From an uncultured Rhodobacterales bacterium (GTDB lineage: Bacteria > Pseudomonadota > Alphaproteobacteria > Rhodobacterales > Rhodobacteraceae): a DNA stretch of 8,203 nucleotides. Below are positions 1 through 5,950 of this stretch, in pieces (the first letter of the stretch is position 1; every line of letters starts with the position of its first letter). Location of the stretch: positions 1 to 8,203 of the forward strand of contig CALCGO010000355.1 in NCBI GenBank assembly GCA_937901055.1, in the 5' to 3' direction. The position numbers and the translations under genes were made by a program. Below the pieces are notes generated by a model, which saw only the letters and a program-made list of their open reading frames with translations, ran no database searches and was not told the origin of the DNA.

Positions 1-1095
1 CGCCCCCGCGGCCTTAATAGCCTTTAAGATGTCAATCATGTCCTGAGGCGAGACACCCAATGCGTTCAGCCCTTCGATTACTTCTGGCAATGAAACCGCG
101 TCATCCACCATCGCCAGCCCTATTCCGGGTTCTTCTTCGATACCGACCTCGGTTCGCGGGACCACAATTGCCTCGCCTGATTGGGAAAACGGGTTTGGCT
201 GCACAACCAACGGCGCCTCTTTGACTCGCAAAGTAAGGTTTCCCTGCGAAATAGCCACGCGAGAAATGCGAACATCATCACCCAAGACGATGGTTCCGGA
301 CCTTTGATCAACGACGACTCTGGCCTTTTGTGCTGTGGTAACTTCGATATTTTCCAGCATACTTATCAAGTGGGCCGGACTTGGTGCGTCAGACCGGCGT
401 AAATCAAGTCGCACGGTGCCTGAATCCATCATCGTCGCTATGTGTTTTCCAAAACTGTCATTAATCGCGCGCTCAATTCTGACGGCCGTGGTAAAGTCCG
501 GGTTTCGTAGCGCAATGCGCATCTCCTGTATATTGGATAAAACAAAATCAACCTCGCGTTCCACTCGGGCACCAGCAGGAATAACGGCTGATGTTGGCAC
601 TCCTCGTACGATTTCAGCAGCTTCGCCGGACGCGGAAACACCGCCAGCAATTAGCGACCCTTGCGCGACGGCATATATGTTGCCATCTGCCGCGCTCAAT
701 GGGGTCATTATCAAGGTGCCACCCCTCAAACTTTTTGAATCACCGATGGCCGAAACCGTGACATCTATTTGCCCGCCCGCTCGTGAGAATGCCGGCAAAT
801 TGGCCGTCACCAAAACAGCGGCTACATTTTTCGGGCGAAACTGTTCTCCGGCTACATTAATTCCTAGACGCTCTAGCAAATTCGCCAACGCCTCTTCGGT
901 AAATGGTGAGTTTCGGAGGCCATCGCCGGTTCCGTTCAAGCCAACAACCAGCCCGTAGCCAACCAGATCGTTGCCCCGTACGCCGTCGTATTCTACGAGA
1001 TCCTTTATCCTGACAGCTGCCCCCAAAGAGATGGACGGCACAAAAAGCATAACCAGAATTAGCGAGACATATCGCAAAGCTCTATAAATACCCAC
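1..1095 (-). CDS. flgI: Flagellar P-ring protein FlgI (3' end cut by the window edge)
   Basis: FlgI forms the periplasmic P-ring, the bushing around the flagellar rod at the peptidoglycan layer. Reading from the GTG at 1095 gives 365 codons without a stop down to position 1. Family hallmarks are clear: RIKDLVEYDGVRGNDLVGYG (about 29-48), GLVVGLNGTGDGLRNSPFT, KNVAAVLVTANLPAF, GGTLIMTPLSAADGNIYAVA, RGVPTSAVIP, ALRNPDFTTAVRI, DQRSGTIVLGDDVRIS and, at the end, LNALGVSPQDMIDILKAIKA. The family usually ends a few residues after this point, so very little is missing. The N-terminus is a Sec signal peptide: basic residues R5 and R8, a hydrophobic stretch 10-22, and a likely cleavage near residues 25-27 (GAA). 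I prefer GTG 1095 to the ATG at 1050 because the latter would lose the basic part of the signal peptide, and because GAGG lies 6 bases before the GTG. The start is 3 bases after the flgL stop. No cysteine is present in the visible part, whereas E. coli FlgI carries a disulfide. Confidence 0.97.
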   Translation of the reverse strand, partial: MGIYRALRYVSLILVMLFVPSISLGAAVRIKDLVEYDGVRGNDLVGYGLVVGLNGTGDGLRNSPFTEEALANLLERLGINVAGEQFRPKNVAAVLVTANLPAFSRAGGQIDVTVSAIGDSKSLRGGTLIMTPLSAADGNIYAVAQGSLIAGGVSASGEAAEIVRGVPTSAVIPAGARVEREVDFVLSNIQEMRIALRNPDFTTAVRIERAINDSFGKHIATMMDSGTVRLDLRRSDAPSPAHLISMLENIEVTTAQKARVVVDQRSGTIVLGDDVRISRVAISQGNLTLRVKEAPLVVQPNPFSQSGEAIVVPRTEVGIEEEPGIGLAMVDDAVSLPEVIEGLNALGVSPQDMIDILKAIKAAGA

Positions 1096-1098
1096 GCC

Positions 1099-1105
1099 TC
1101 ACCTC
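1099..1105 (-). promoter_or_regulatory. Ribosome binding site that decides the flgI start
   Basis: GAGGTGA is a strong match to the anti-Shine-Dalgarno sequence. GAGG ends 6 bases before the GTG at 1095, and the TGA within it is the flgL stop codon. It supports the GTG start over the internal ATG at 1050 and makes coupled translation of flgL and flgI likely. Confidence 0.8.
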
Positions 1106-2109
1106 AAAAAATTCGTTAGTGAAAGGTTCGATAACCGAGCGGTAATTGTGTAAATCGTCTGCAACTGAACCTGCAACGCCTCGAACTTTGTTGCCGCTTC
1201 GTACGGGTCCGCCGAAATGATCGAAGACCTCTCCAACTCGAAAACGCCACTCATCGATCTATTACGCGCTTCCGCTATCTCGATCCGACCTTCTGCAAAG
1301 CCCAGCGTTTCCCTTAAGGTGACAATGCCGCCAGCGGCATCAATAGCAGAACTCCCGGCTTCCCGAAGCAGATCCAACTGATCTGGAGTTCCCACAAAAT
1401 TCGGCGCGTCAGAAGCTACTGCTGCGACAGTAAGCGCTCGTATCGCTTTGCGAAGCTCGAATGAGTCCGCCCTTTGTGCATACTCGATAAGCTCGCCGTT
1501 CTGGTTTCGAAATGGTGGGCTATCCAGCGCCGCGCCCAAGAAGACACTAGTCTCAAAGCCACCCGTCGGACTATAAAAGTAGTCATCGATTGCAGCGAGA
1601 GCGGCCGTGGAATCCGCCGCACCAGCAACAACAGCAGAGATATCGCTGATGATCACTTCGGCAGGGGCTATCGCCTGCCGATCCAACGCTGCCCCTGCAA
1701 AAACACTATGCCGCCCATAGCGGACATTTAGTGACGCGACCACTGCTCCCAATGCATATCTTGCATCGCTGGCGATAAGCCTGGACGAATGCTCGTCTCC
1801 ACGCTCGACTGCGGACAAAAGCTGAGGACCAAAATCTGCCAAGTTCTTGTGGATATTCCCGAGAGCTGTCTGCGTTAACGTGGATTTTCCTTCGGCTAGC
1901 TGAATTGCATCAGCCTCCGATCGGAGCGTTGAAATGGTACGGTCAATGGCAAACAGCTTGCCCAAGTCACCGGCAGTAGCGTCAACCAAATTGTCCTTCA
2001 TGCCGGATGAAAGTTCGTTACTTGCAACCTCCAACGCGAATTTCGTAAGCGCCGTTTGTTCCGTGAGTTTCATTGCAGATGCAAGGCCCGAGTGCCCGAT
2101 AGTAATCAT
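1099..2109 (-). CDS. flgL: Flagellar hook-filament junction protein FlgL (HAP3)
   Basis: FlgL is the second junction protein between hook and filament. It is exported by the flagellar type III system and sits between FlgK and flagellin. The 336-residue product has flagellin-like ends. The N-terminal helix begins MITIGHSGLASAMKLTEQTA, followed by LEVASNELSSGMK (about 27-39), the usual place for the 'ls sG' turn. The C-terminus is a long helix (EAATKFEALQVQLQTIYTIT) ending LSNLSLTNFLR, as expected for the D0 domain. The variable middle (about 130-230) is not conserved. It has no cysteine and no signal peptide, as expected for an axial protein. Family members are commonly a little over 300 residues, so the length fits. 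ATG 2109 lies one base after the flgK stop (TAA-A-ATG), with GGAG 7 bases upstream inside the flgK end, which suggests translational coupling. FlgL resembles short flagellins, but the position after flgK and the divergence from the flagellin N-terminus favour FlgL. Confidence 0.94.
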   Translation of the reverse strand: MITIGHSGLASAMKLTEQTALTKFALEVASNELSSGMKDNLVDATAGDLGKLFAIDRTISTLRSEADAIQLAEGKSTLTQTALGNIHKNLADFGPQLLSAVERGDEHSSRLIASDARYALGAVVASLNVRYGRHSVFAGAALDRQAIAPAEVIISDISAVVAGAADSTAALAAIDDYFYSPTGGFETSVFLGAALDSPPFRNQNGELIEYAQRADSFELRKAIRALTVAAVASDAPNFVGTPDQLDLLREAGSSAIDAAGGIVTLRETLGFAEGRIEIAEARNRSMSGVFELERSSIISADPYEAATKFEALQVQLQTIYTITARLSNLSLTNFLR

Positions 2110-2110
2110 T

Positions 2111-3559
2111 TTACATCTCCAACAATCGCTTCATCAGTCCATCCAGAACTGAAATCACGCGCGCGTTGGCGGCGTATGCCTGTTCGATAATAAGTAGCGA
2201 CTGCATTTCTTTATCGGTATCGACACCGGTAGCGTGCAGTTCTTCCACTCGAAGCAACGAGTGCGCGCTCTGTTTATGCGCGTGGTCCTCCTCGGTTCTG
2301 GCGGATTCAGCTGCCCAAAATGACGTGACCTCTTCCGCAAAGCCTGCGCTGCTCATGGCTACGGCCAGCCCTAGGTTTGTGGATGCAGGCATAATGTCGC
2401 CAAGCACCCCCGCCATCCGAATAAGCTGACCACTTTCGCCCGCCACTCCTGGCGTTAATGCGCCAATACCGTCACGCAAACGCCAGATCGCCCCTCCAGT
2501 CGCAGGATCAACCGATGTGTTGACGGATATGCGACCGCTAATCCCGACCTCATCTGCAGGGTCGTAGCCCGCCCCTGCGTCTGTAAACAAGCCAGCGTTG
2601 CCAGCTAACAGGGTTAAGTCAACCGTCGGGTCCTGTAACCTCTCGATTAAATCAACGGACAGTGCGTCTAAACGGACTTGGAACTTGGTTGCCATCGAAT
2701 CCCGAACGATGAAGTTCGCAGATAAAGAGCCGCCCGCAGAGATGCCGACATCGACTGGGCTGCCGTTGATAGATAGGCCAGATAACGCACCTGATGCCAG
2801 CGTCATGCTTGGGGAAATCAATTGCGTTTGCGTAAATTCTAGCGTTCTTGCGGAGCCGTTCAATAGAATCTCTCCGCCTTGTGAGAAGAGCGCTATCTCG
2901 CTGTTGTCGGCTTTGGTTTGTCTAATAGGAATAATTGCATTTACGCGATCAACCGCGATTTGCCGTTGGTCTTCCAATGCAGAAATACTTCGCCCAGACA
3001 TCGAAAGCATTCTGATTTCTGCGTTTAACGATTCAATCTGCTTTAGTGACGCGTTAACCGTATCTACATCTTTTGCTATGTTAGCGTCGGCATCACTTCG
3101 CACACGATTCACTTCCGTCGATATCTGGTTAAAGGTGGTTGCGAGGCCCTTAGCGCTAGACAAAATACCTTGCTGTAGCGCAATTGAGTCAGGGGCACCA
3201 ATCGCGACGGACAATGCATCTTCAAACGCAGCATATTGCACTGCCAAGGCAGCTGCGTCTCCGGGTTCACCCATTGCACCAGATAGTCTGGCCAGTGCGT
3301 CTGATTTAGTGGATGTATTCGCGAATTCCGCTGCCGCAGTTCGCCGTAATCGTGTGACTATTGCATCTTCACTTCGTGTTATGCCATCTATTCGGACTCC
3401 ACTGCCTTGGCTGCCCAGAGCGTTAGCCGTGTATTCAACTTGCTGTCGGCTGTATCCTTCAGTTAGTGCGTTTGATACATTGTTCGACACCGTTTCTGCT
3501 GAACGTGACATCGCAGACAGGCCCGAATATGCGTTGTTCATGGCATTCGAAATACTCAT
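2111..3559 (-). CDS. flgK: Flagellar hook-associated protein FlgK (HAP1)
   Basis: FlgK is the first hook-filament junction protein, assembled on the hook tip before FlgL. The 482-residue product has both terminal signatures of the family: near the start MNNAYSGLSAMSRSAETVSN followed by NVSNALTEGYSRQQ (about 27-40), the counterpart of the usual 'NIaNanTpGYsRQ', and at the end KEMQSLLIIEQAYAANARV running to GLMKRLLEM (about 450-482), the coiled-coil D0 helix. The central part carries a long helical region (about 130-215) and a variable outer domain. It is shorter than enterobacterial FlgK (roughly 550 residues), which is common in alphaproteobacteria and reflects a reduced outer domain. There is no cysteine. 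ATG 3559 is supported by AAGGAG with an 8-base spacer, lying in the 17-base gap after the flgE stop. It is cotranscribed with flgE and flgL by position (inferred). Confidence 0.96.
   Translation of the reverse strand: MSISNAMNNAYSGLSAMSRSAETVSNNVSNALTEGYSRQQVEYTANALGSQGSGVRIDGITRSEDAIVTRLRRTAAAEFANTSTKSDALARLSGAMGEPGDAAALAVQYAAFEDALSVAIGAPDSIALQQGILSSAKGLATTFNQISTEVNRVRSDADANIAKDVDTVNASLKQIESLNAEIRMLSMSGRSISALEDQRQIAVDRVNAIIPIRQTKADNSEIALFSQGGEILLNGSARTLEFTQTQLISPSMTLASGALSGLSINGSPVDVGISAGGSLSANFIVRDSMATKFQVRLDALSVDLIERLQDPTVDLTLLAGNAGLFTDAGAGYDPADEVGISGRISVNTSVDPATGGAIWRLRDGIGALTPGVAGESGQLIRMAGVLGDIMPASTNLGLAVAMSSAGFAEEVTSFWAAESARTEEDHAHKQSAHSLLRVEELHATGVDTDKEMQSLLIIEQAYAANARVISVLDGLMKRLLEM
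2117..2120 (-). promoter_or_regulatory. Ribosome binding site for flgL inside the flgK end
   Basis: GGAG on the minus strand lies 7 bases before the flgL ATG and inside the last codons of flgK. The stop and start are separated by a single base, so ribosomes ending flgK can restart directly on flgL. Confidence 0.75.
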
Positions 3560-3567
3560 GGCGCTGT

Positions 3568-3573
3568 CTCCTT
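3568..3573 (-). promoter_or_regulatory. Ribosome binding site for flgK
   Basis: AAGGAG on the minus strand with an 8-base spacer to the ATG at 3559. It lies in the 17-base gap between flgE and flgK and is the strongest Shine-Dalgarno match in the run. Confidence 0.75.
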
Positions 3574-3576
3574 AAT

Positions 3577-4878
3577 CTAGCGTTTGATGTTCGTCGTTTC
3601 CTGTAACATTTCGTCAACAGTCTGGATGATCTTGGCATTGGAGGAATACGCTCGTTGCGTTTTAATCAGAGCCGTGAGTTCGCCGGCAATATCGGTCGTA
3701 GATTCCTCGCGAGCATAGCCGACCGTTGAGCCTGTTGGGCCAGAGCCTGCATCCCACAGATACATCGGGCCACTCGCTTGCGAGAGCGTAAACGCTTGGT
3801 TGCTTTCGGCACTTAATCCGTTCGGGTTGCGCACATCAATAACTGGAACCTGGTATATCGTGCGGGTAAATCCGCTGTCATAAATGGCGGATACTATTCC
3901 GTTTTCGTCGATTTCCACCGACGTTAAATTGCCCGTCGGCGCGCCGTTTTTGGTCAACGATATGGGTACAAATTCCGCCGACATTTGCGTTAGCTGCGTT
4001 GCGCCGCCCGGTTCGCCGACCTCAATTTCAAGCGGCCCGCTTGCAAAAGCTACGGAAACGTTACCTGTCAGCGGATCATACGTGCCGCCGAACACCGGCG
4101 TTACCGATGCCACCGATCCGCCTGTCGTTGGGGTGTCATTAAACGCGATTGTGAATTCTGCTACTGGCAGGGCACCCGTGGCGCCATCAATTATCTCCAA
4201 CGTCCAAGTATTTGATTGCCCTGCGCCCGGAACAATTGGTGTAAATACCGCAGTCATTGTTTTCGTTGTGCCCAGATTATCAAAATACTCCATCGAAATC
4301 TGATACGGGTCACCAGCGGCCCCCGCTTCGGTGGCAATAGCGGGAAGGTTAACACCCAAACCGATCAGATCGGTGGGGCTTGCGGCAAATTGGTTCAGGT
4401 TCACAAAAACTGGCTCCAATCCAGCGGCGCTATCGCGTGGCTGCACGGGTATTGTCCCGTCAGCCAATGCTGGCCAACCCATCAGCGCCAACCCGCTTTG
4501 TGACGTCAAAATACCGGTTTTGTCCGGCGTAAAAGAGCCTGTCGTAGTCATCATCAACGGATACGCCCCGCCCGGCTGCCCCAAAGCAGCGGTCGGCGTT
4601 ACTGGCAACATCCCGCGCCCTGCGATCGCGATATCTGTCGGATTTGATGTAGGTGTGAGCGACCCTTGGGTTGCCACATTCCGGAAGGTGTTAACCGTCA
4701 CCCCGCCTGCCGTATATCGCCCTTTGCTTTGCGCCAAAGCGACCGACGAAAAATCTGCGTCGGCACGTTTATATCCAAACGTTCCCGAATTTGCGATATT
4801 GTCAGCAATAGTTGCCAACCTGCTGGCATTGACGTTCAAACCCGTAACGCCCGCATTCAAAGATGAAGATATTGTCAT
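3577..4878 (-). CDS. flgE: Flagellar hook protein FlgE
   Basis: FlgE polymerises into the hook, the flexible joint between rod and filament. The 433-residue product has the axial-protein N-terminus (SSSLNAGVTGLNVNASRLAT, then IADNIANSGTFGYKRADADF, about 24-43), the IAIAGRGMLPV segment (83-93) that matches the 'aI.G.GFf.v' block of hook and rod proteins, TTGSFTPDKTGIL (about 112-124), and the C-terminal D0 helix LTALIKTQRAYSSNAKIIQT running to NIKR. The length and the long Thr/Gly/Pro-rich middle fit a hook protein better than the shorter rod proteins FlgF or FlgG. No cysteine is present. ATG 4878 is preceded by AGAAGGG with a 6-base spacer. The gene follows a 124-base spacer after motB that holds a CtrA-like box, so it may start its own transcript through flgK, flgL and flgI (inferred). 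Confidence 0.94.
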   Translation of the reverse strand: MTISSSLNAGVTGLNVNASRLATIADNIANSGTFGYKRADADFSSVALAQSKGRYTAGGVTVNTFRNVATQGSLTPTSNPTDIAIAGRGMLPVTPTAALGQPGGAYPLMMTTTGSFTPDKTGILTSQSGLALMGWPALADGTIPVQPRDSAAGLEPVFVNLNQFAASPTDLIGLGVNLPAIATEAGAAGDPYQISMEYFDNLGTTKTMTAVFTPIVPGAGQSNTWTLEIIDGATGALPVAEFTIAFNDTPTTGGSVASVTPVFGGTYDPLTGNVSVAFASGPLEIEVGEPGGATQLTQMSAEFVPISLTKNGAPTGNLTSVEIDENGIVSAIYDSGFTRTIYQVPVIDVRNPNGLSAESNQAFTLSQASGPMYLWDAGSGPTGSTVGYAREESTTDIAGELTALIKTQRAYSSNAKIIQTVDEMLQETTNIKR

Positions 4879-4884
4879 TCTAAG

Positions 4885-4891
4885 CCCTTCT
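4885..4891 (-). promoter_or_regulatory. Ribosome binding site for flgE
   Basis: AGAAGGG on the minus strand with a 6-base spacer to the ATG at 4878, supporting that start codon. Confidence 0.7.
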
Positions 4892-4920
4892 GAACTATTT
4901 CACTTTCAGACCCACTATCT

Positions 4921-4935
4921 TTGAAGGACCCTTAA
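4921..4935 (-). promoter_or_regulatory. CtrA-like box upstream of flgE
   Basis: The minus strand reads TTAA-GGGTCCT-TCAA, which matches the alphaproteobacterial CtrA site TTAA-N7-TTAA at seven of eight fixed positions. It lies 43-57 bases before the flgE ATG, where an activator site for a short leader would sit. CtrA is known to control flagellar genes in Rhodobacterales and Caulobacter. Binding here is inferred from the match alone; no convincing -10 element was identified. Confidence 0.4.
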
Positions 4936-4971
4936 CATCTGGTAAACACGCAGATCATTTAATGCGGTTGC

Positions 4972-4981
4972 GCTTCTAAAT
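4972..4981 (-). repeat. Copy 1 of a 10-base word shared by the two spacers
   Basis: The minus strand reads ATTTAGAAGC. The identical word occurs at 5937-5946 in the same orientation. This copy is 22 bases past the motB stop and 94 bases before the flgE start. The function is unknown. Confidence 0.35.
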
Positions 4982-4983
4982 GC

Positions 4984-4999
4984 ATCAAATTTTATCAAA
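4984..4999. repeat. Short tandem direct repeat just after motB
   Basis: ATCAAA-TTTT-ATCAAA (plus strand) is a direct repeat of 6 bases at a 10-base period, one helical turn. It lies 4-19 bases past the motB stop in an AT-rich spacer. It could be a protein-binding site, but is short enough to be chance. Confidence 0.25.
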
Positions 5000-5002
5000 C
5001 CG

Positions 5003-5860
5003 TTACCGGCTTGTAACCGCGCTGCGTAGCAAGATAATTTCAATACGTCGATTCCGAATTACCCCGGCAGCAGGTTGGCTTGGCGAACGGTCCGAATACC
5101 CCGCTACCCTTGCGATGCGGCCCGAGGAAACTCCGGTGCCAACCAGCCGTTGGCGAGCAAAGTTTGCCCTTTGCGACGACAGGATAAACGCATCACCACC
5201 GCCTAGGCTAACTTCGTCGGTATGCCCCAAAACCGCTACTTCATTGCTGACTATTGCTATCACATCGGCAATCATATCCAATAACAACAACAGCTTATCG
5301 CTAGGCTCGTCGGTGTCCACAATAAATAGTGGCGACGAGGGCAAGTCAAAAACTTCGATAATAAGCCCTTCGTCCGTGATCCGTGTATTTACATGTTGCA
5401 GCAGATCGTCCGCGACAGTGCTTTCGCCGCTGTCGCCCCGAAACATGTTCTCGATATCCGCGAATTTCAGTTCAGTAACACCCTCTTCACCGTCGAGCAT
5501 TTCCAAGGGGGTGACACCAGTATCGCCATCGGCCATTTCATTGTCAGTCGCGCGCATATCTGCCGCACCGATTCCGGTTTTCGACACCAGTTCTTGCGAA
5601 AACATGCTCTCACCCCCGAAGGCGCCGTCACCACCACCAGAAATTTTATAGACAGGAATCGTCGGGCTGAAGTAGTCCGCAAGCCCCTTTCGCTGCTGTT
5701 CAGTCGTTGCGTTAAGCAACCACATCAACAAGAAAAATGCCATCATCGCGGTCACAAAGTCCGCATAGGCGATTTTCCATGCGCCCCCATGGTGCCCGCC
5801 ACCTTTGATCACTTTTTTCCGCTTGATAATTATCGGAGCATTTTCGTTCTTCGCCGCCAT
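5003..5860 (-). CDS. motB: Flagellar motor stator protein MotB
   Basis: MotB pairs with MotA to form the ion-conducting stator and anchors it to peptidoglycan. The 285-residue product has a short basic cytoplasmic start (KRKKVIKG), one membrane helix at about 30-49 (IAYADFVTAMMAFFLLMWLL) with the ion-binding Asp at position 34, a plug-like amphipathic segment just after it (TTEQQRKGLADYF, about 52-64), a long acidic periplasmic linker (78-152, 19 acidic against 4 basic residues), and a C-terminal OmpA/MotB domain. The last shows GHTD (212-215), LSSQRANFARQRLV (227-240) and NRRIEIIL (270-277). The YADFVTAMMAFF type is usual for proton-driven stators, although ion choice cannot be proven here. 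No motA lies next to it in the window. ATG 5860 has GGTGG only 3 bases upstream and AGGGG 10 bases upstream, so the ribosome site is not ideal. It is separated from tlyA by 90 bases and from flgE by 124. Confidence 0.96.
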   Translation of the reverse strand: MAAKNENAPIIIKRKKVIKGGGHHGGAWKIAYADFVTAMMAFFLLMWLLNATTEQQRKGLADYFSPTIPVYKISGGGDGAFGGESMFSQELVSKTGIGAADMRATDNEMADGDTGVTPLEMLDGEEGVTELKFADIENMFRGDSGESTVADDLLQHVNTRITDEGLIIEVFDLPSSPLFIVDTDEPSDKLLLLLDMIADVIAIVSNEVAVLGHTDEVSLGGGDAFILSSQRANFARQRLVGTGVSSGRIARVAGYSDRSPSQPAAGVIRNRRIEIILLRSAVTSR

Positions 5861-5872
5861 TTTCCACCATCC

Positions 5873-5887
5873 CCTTTTGCTAAAAGG
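5873..5887 (-). repeat. Perfect small inverted repeat at the motB translation start region
   Basis: CCTTTT and AAAAGG are separated by three bases, giving a 6-bp perfect stem in the motB leader, 13-27 bases before the ATG. On the transcript its 3' arm overlaps the AGGGG part of the purine-rich ribosome site. It lacks the GC-rich stem and U-tract of an intrinsic terminator. It may tune motB translation or be chance. Confidence 0.4.
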
Positions 5888-5905
5888 ACAATGGACGACG
5901 GGTTG

Positions 5906-5920
5906 TTACCAGTTTGTTAT
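5906..5920 (-). promoter_or_regulatory. Weaker CtrA-like box upstream of motB
   Basis: The plus strand reads TTAC-CAGTTTG-TTAT, followed by C. It matches TTAA-N7-TTAA at six of eight fixed positions with the correct spacing. It lies 46-60 bases before the motB ATG, almost the same distance as the flgE box. The site is degenerate, and such matches do occur by chance in AT-rich spacers. Confidence 0.3.
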
Positions 5921-5936
5921 CAAAAAAGAATATAGT

Positions 5937-5946
5937 GCTTCTAAAT
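5937..5946 (-). repeat. Copy 2 of a 10-base word shared by the two spacers
   Basis: The minus strand reads ATTTAGAAGC, identical to 4972-4981. This copy is 4 bases past the tlyA stop and 77 bases before the motB start. The spacing to the nearby CtrA-like box differs between the two copies (16 against 36 bases), so they do not form one fixed composite site. Confidence 0.35.
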
Positions 5947-5950
5947 TGAG

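Noticed and set aside
335..958. A 207-codon open frame on the plus strand near the left edge
   Set aside because: It lies antisense to flgI, whose minus-strand translation matches the family along its whole length.
1048..1050. ATG at 1050 as the flgI start
   Set aside because: It would cut off the basic part of the signal peptide and leave only a short hydrophobic stub, and it has a weaker ribosome site than the GTG at 1095.
2598..3575. A 325-codon open frame on the plus strand opposite flgK
   Set aside because: It is the antisense shadow of flgK. The peptide shows no family motif, is Ser/Ala/Cys-rich as reverse frames often are, and the minus-strand gene has both FlgK terminal signatures.
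1870..4700. Several TTAAC half-sites inside flgL, flgK and flgE
   Set aside because: They are single half-sites inside coding sequence without a partner at seven bases, as expected by chance.
4940..4972. Possible hairpin terminator after motB (CGCA and TGCG arms around the AAATGATC region)
   Set aside because: The stem is only about four pairs, imperfect, and has no T-tract, so it is not a credible terminator.
4879..5002. Sigma-54 (TGGCAC-N5-TTGC) or sigma-28 (TAAA-N15-GCCGATAA) promoter before flgE
   Set aside because: I looked for both in the spacer on the minus strand and found no acceptable match.
4331..5651. Plus-strand open frames (4331-4924, 4980-5651) that cover part of the 124-base spacer
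   Set aside because: They are antisense to flgE and motB, have no recognisable domain and are low-complexity Ser-rich peptides. I found no convincing ribosome site.
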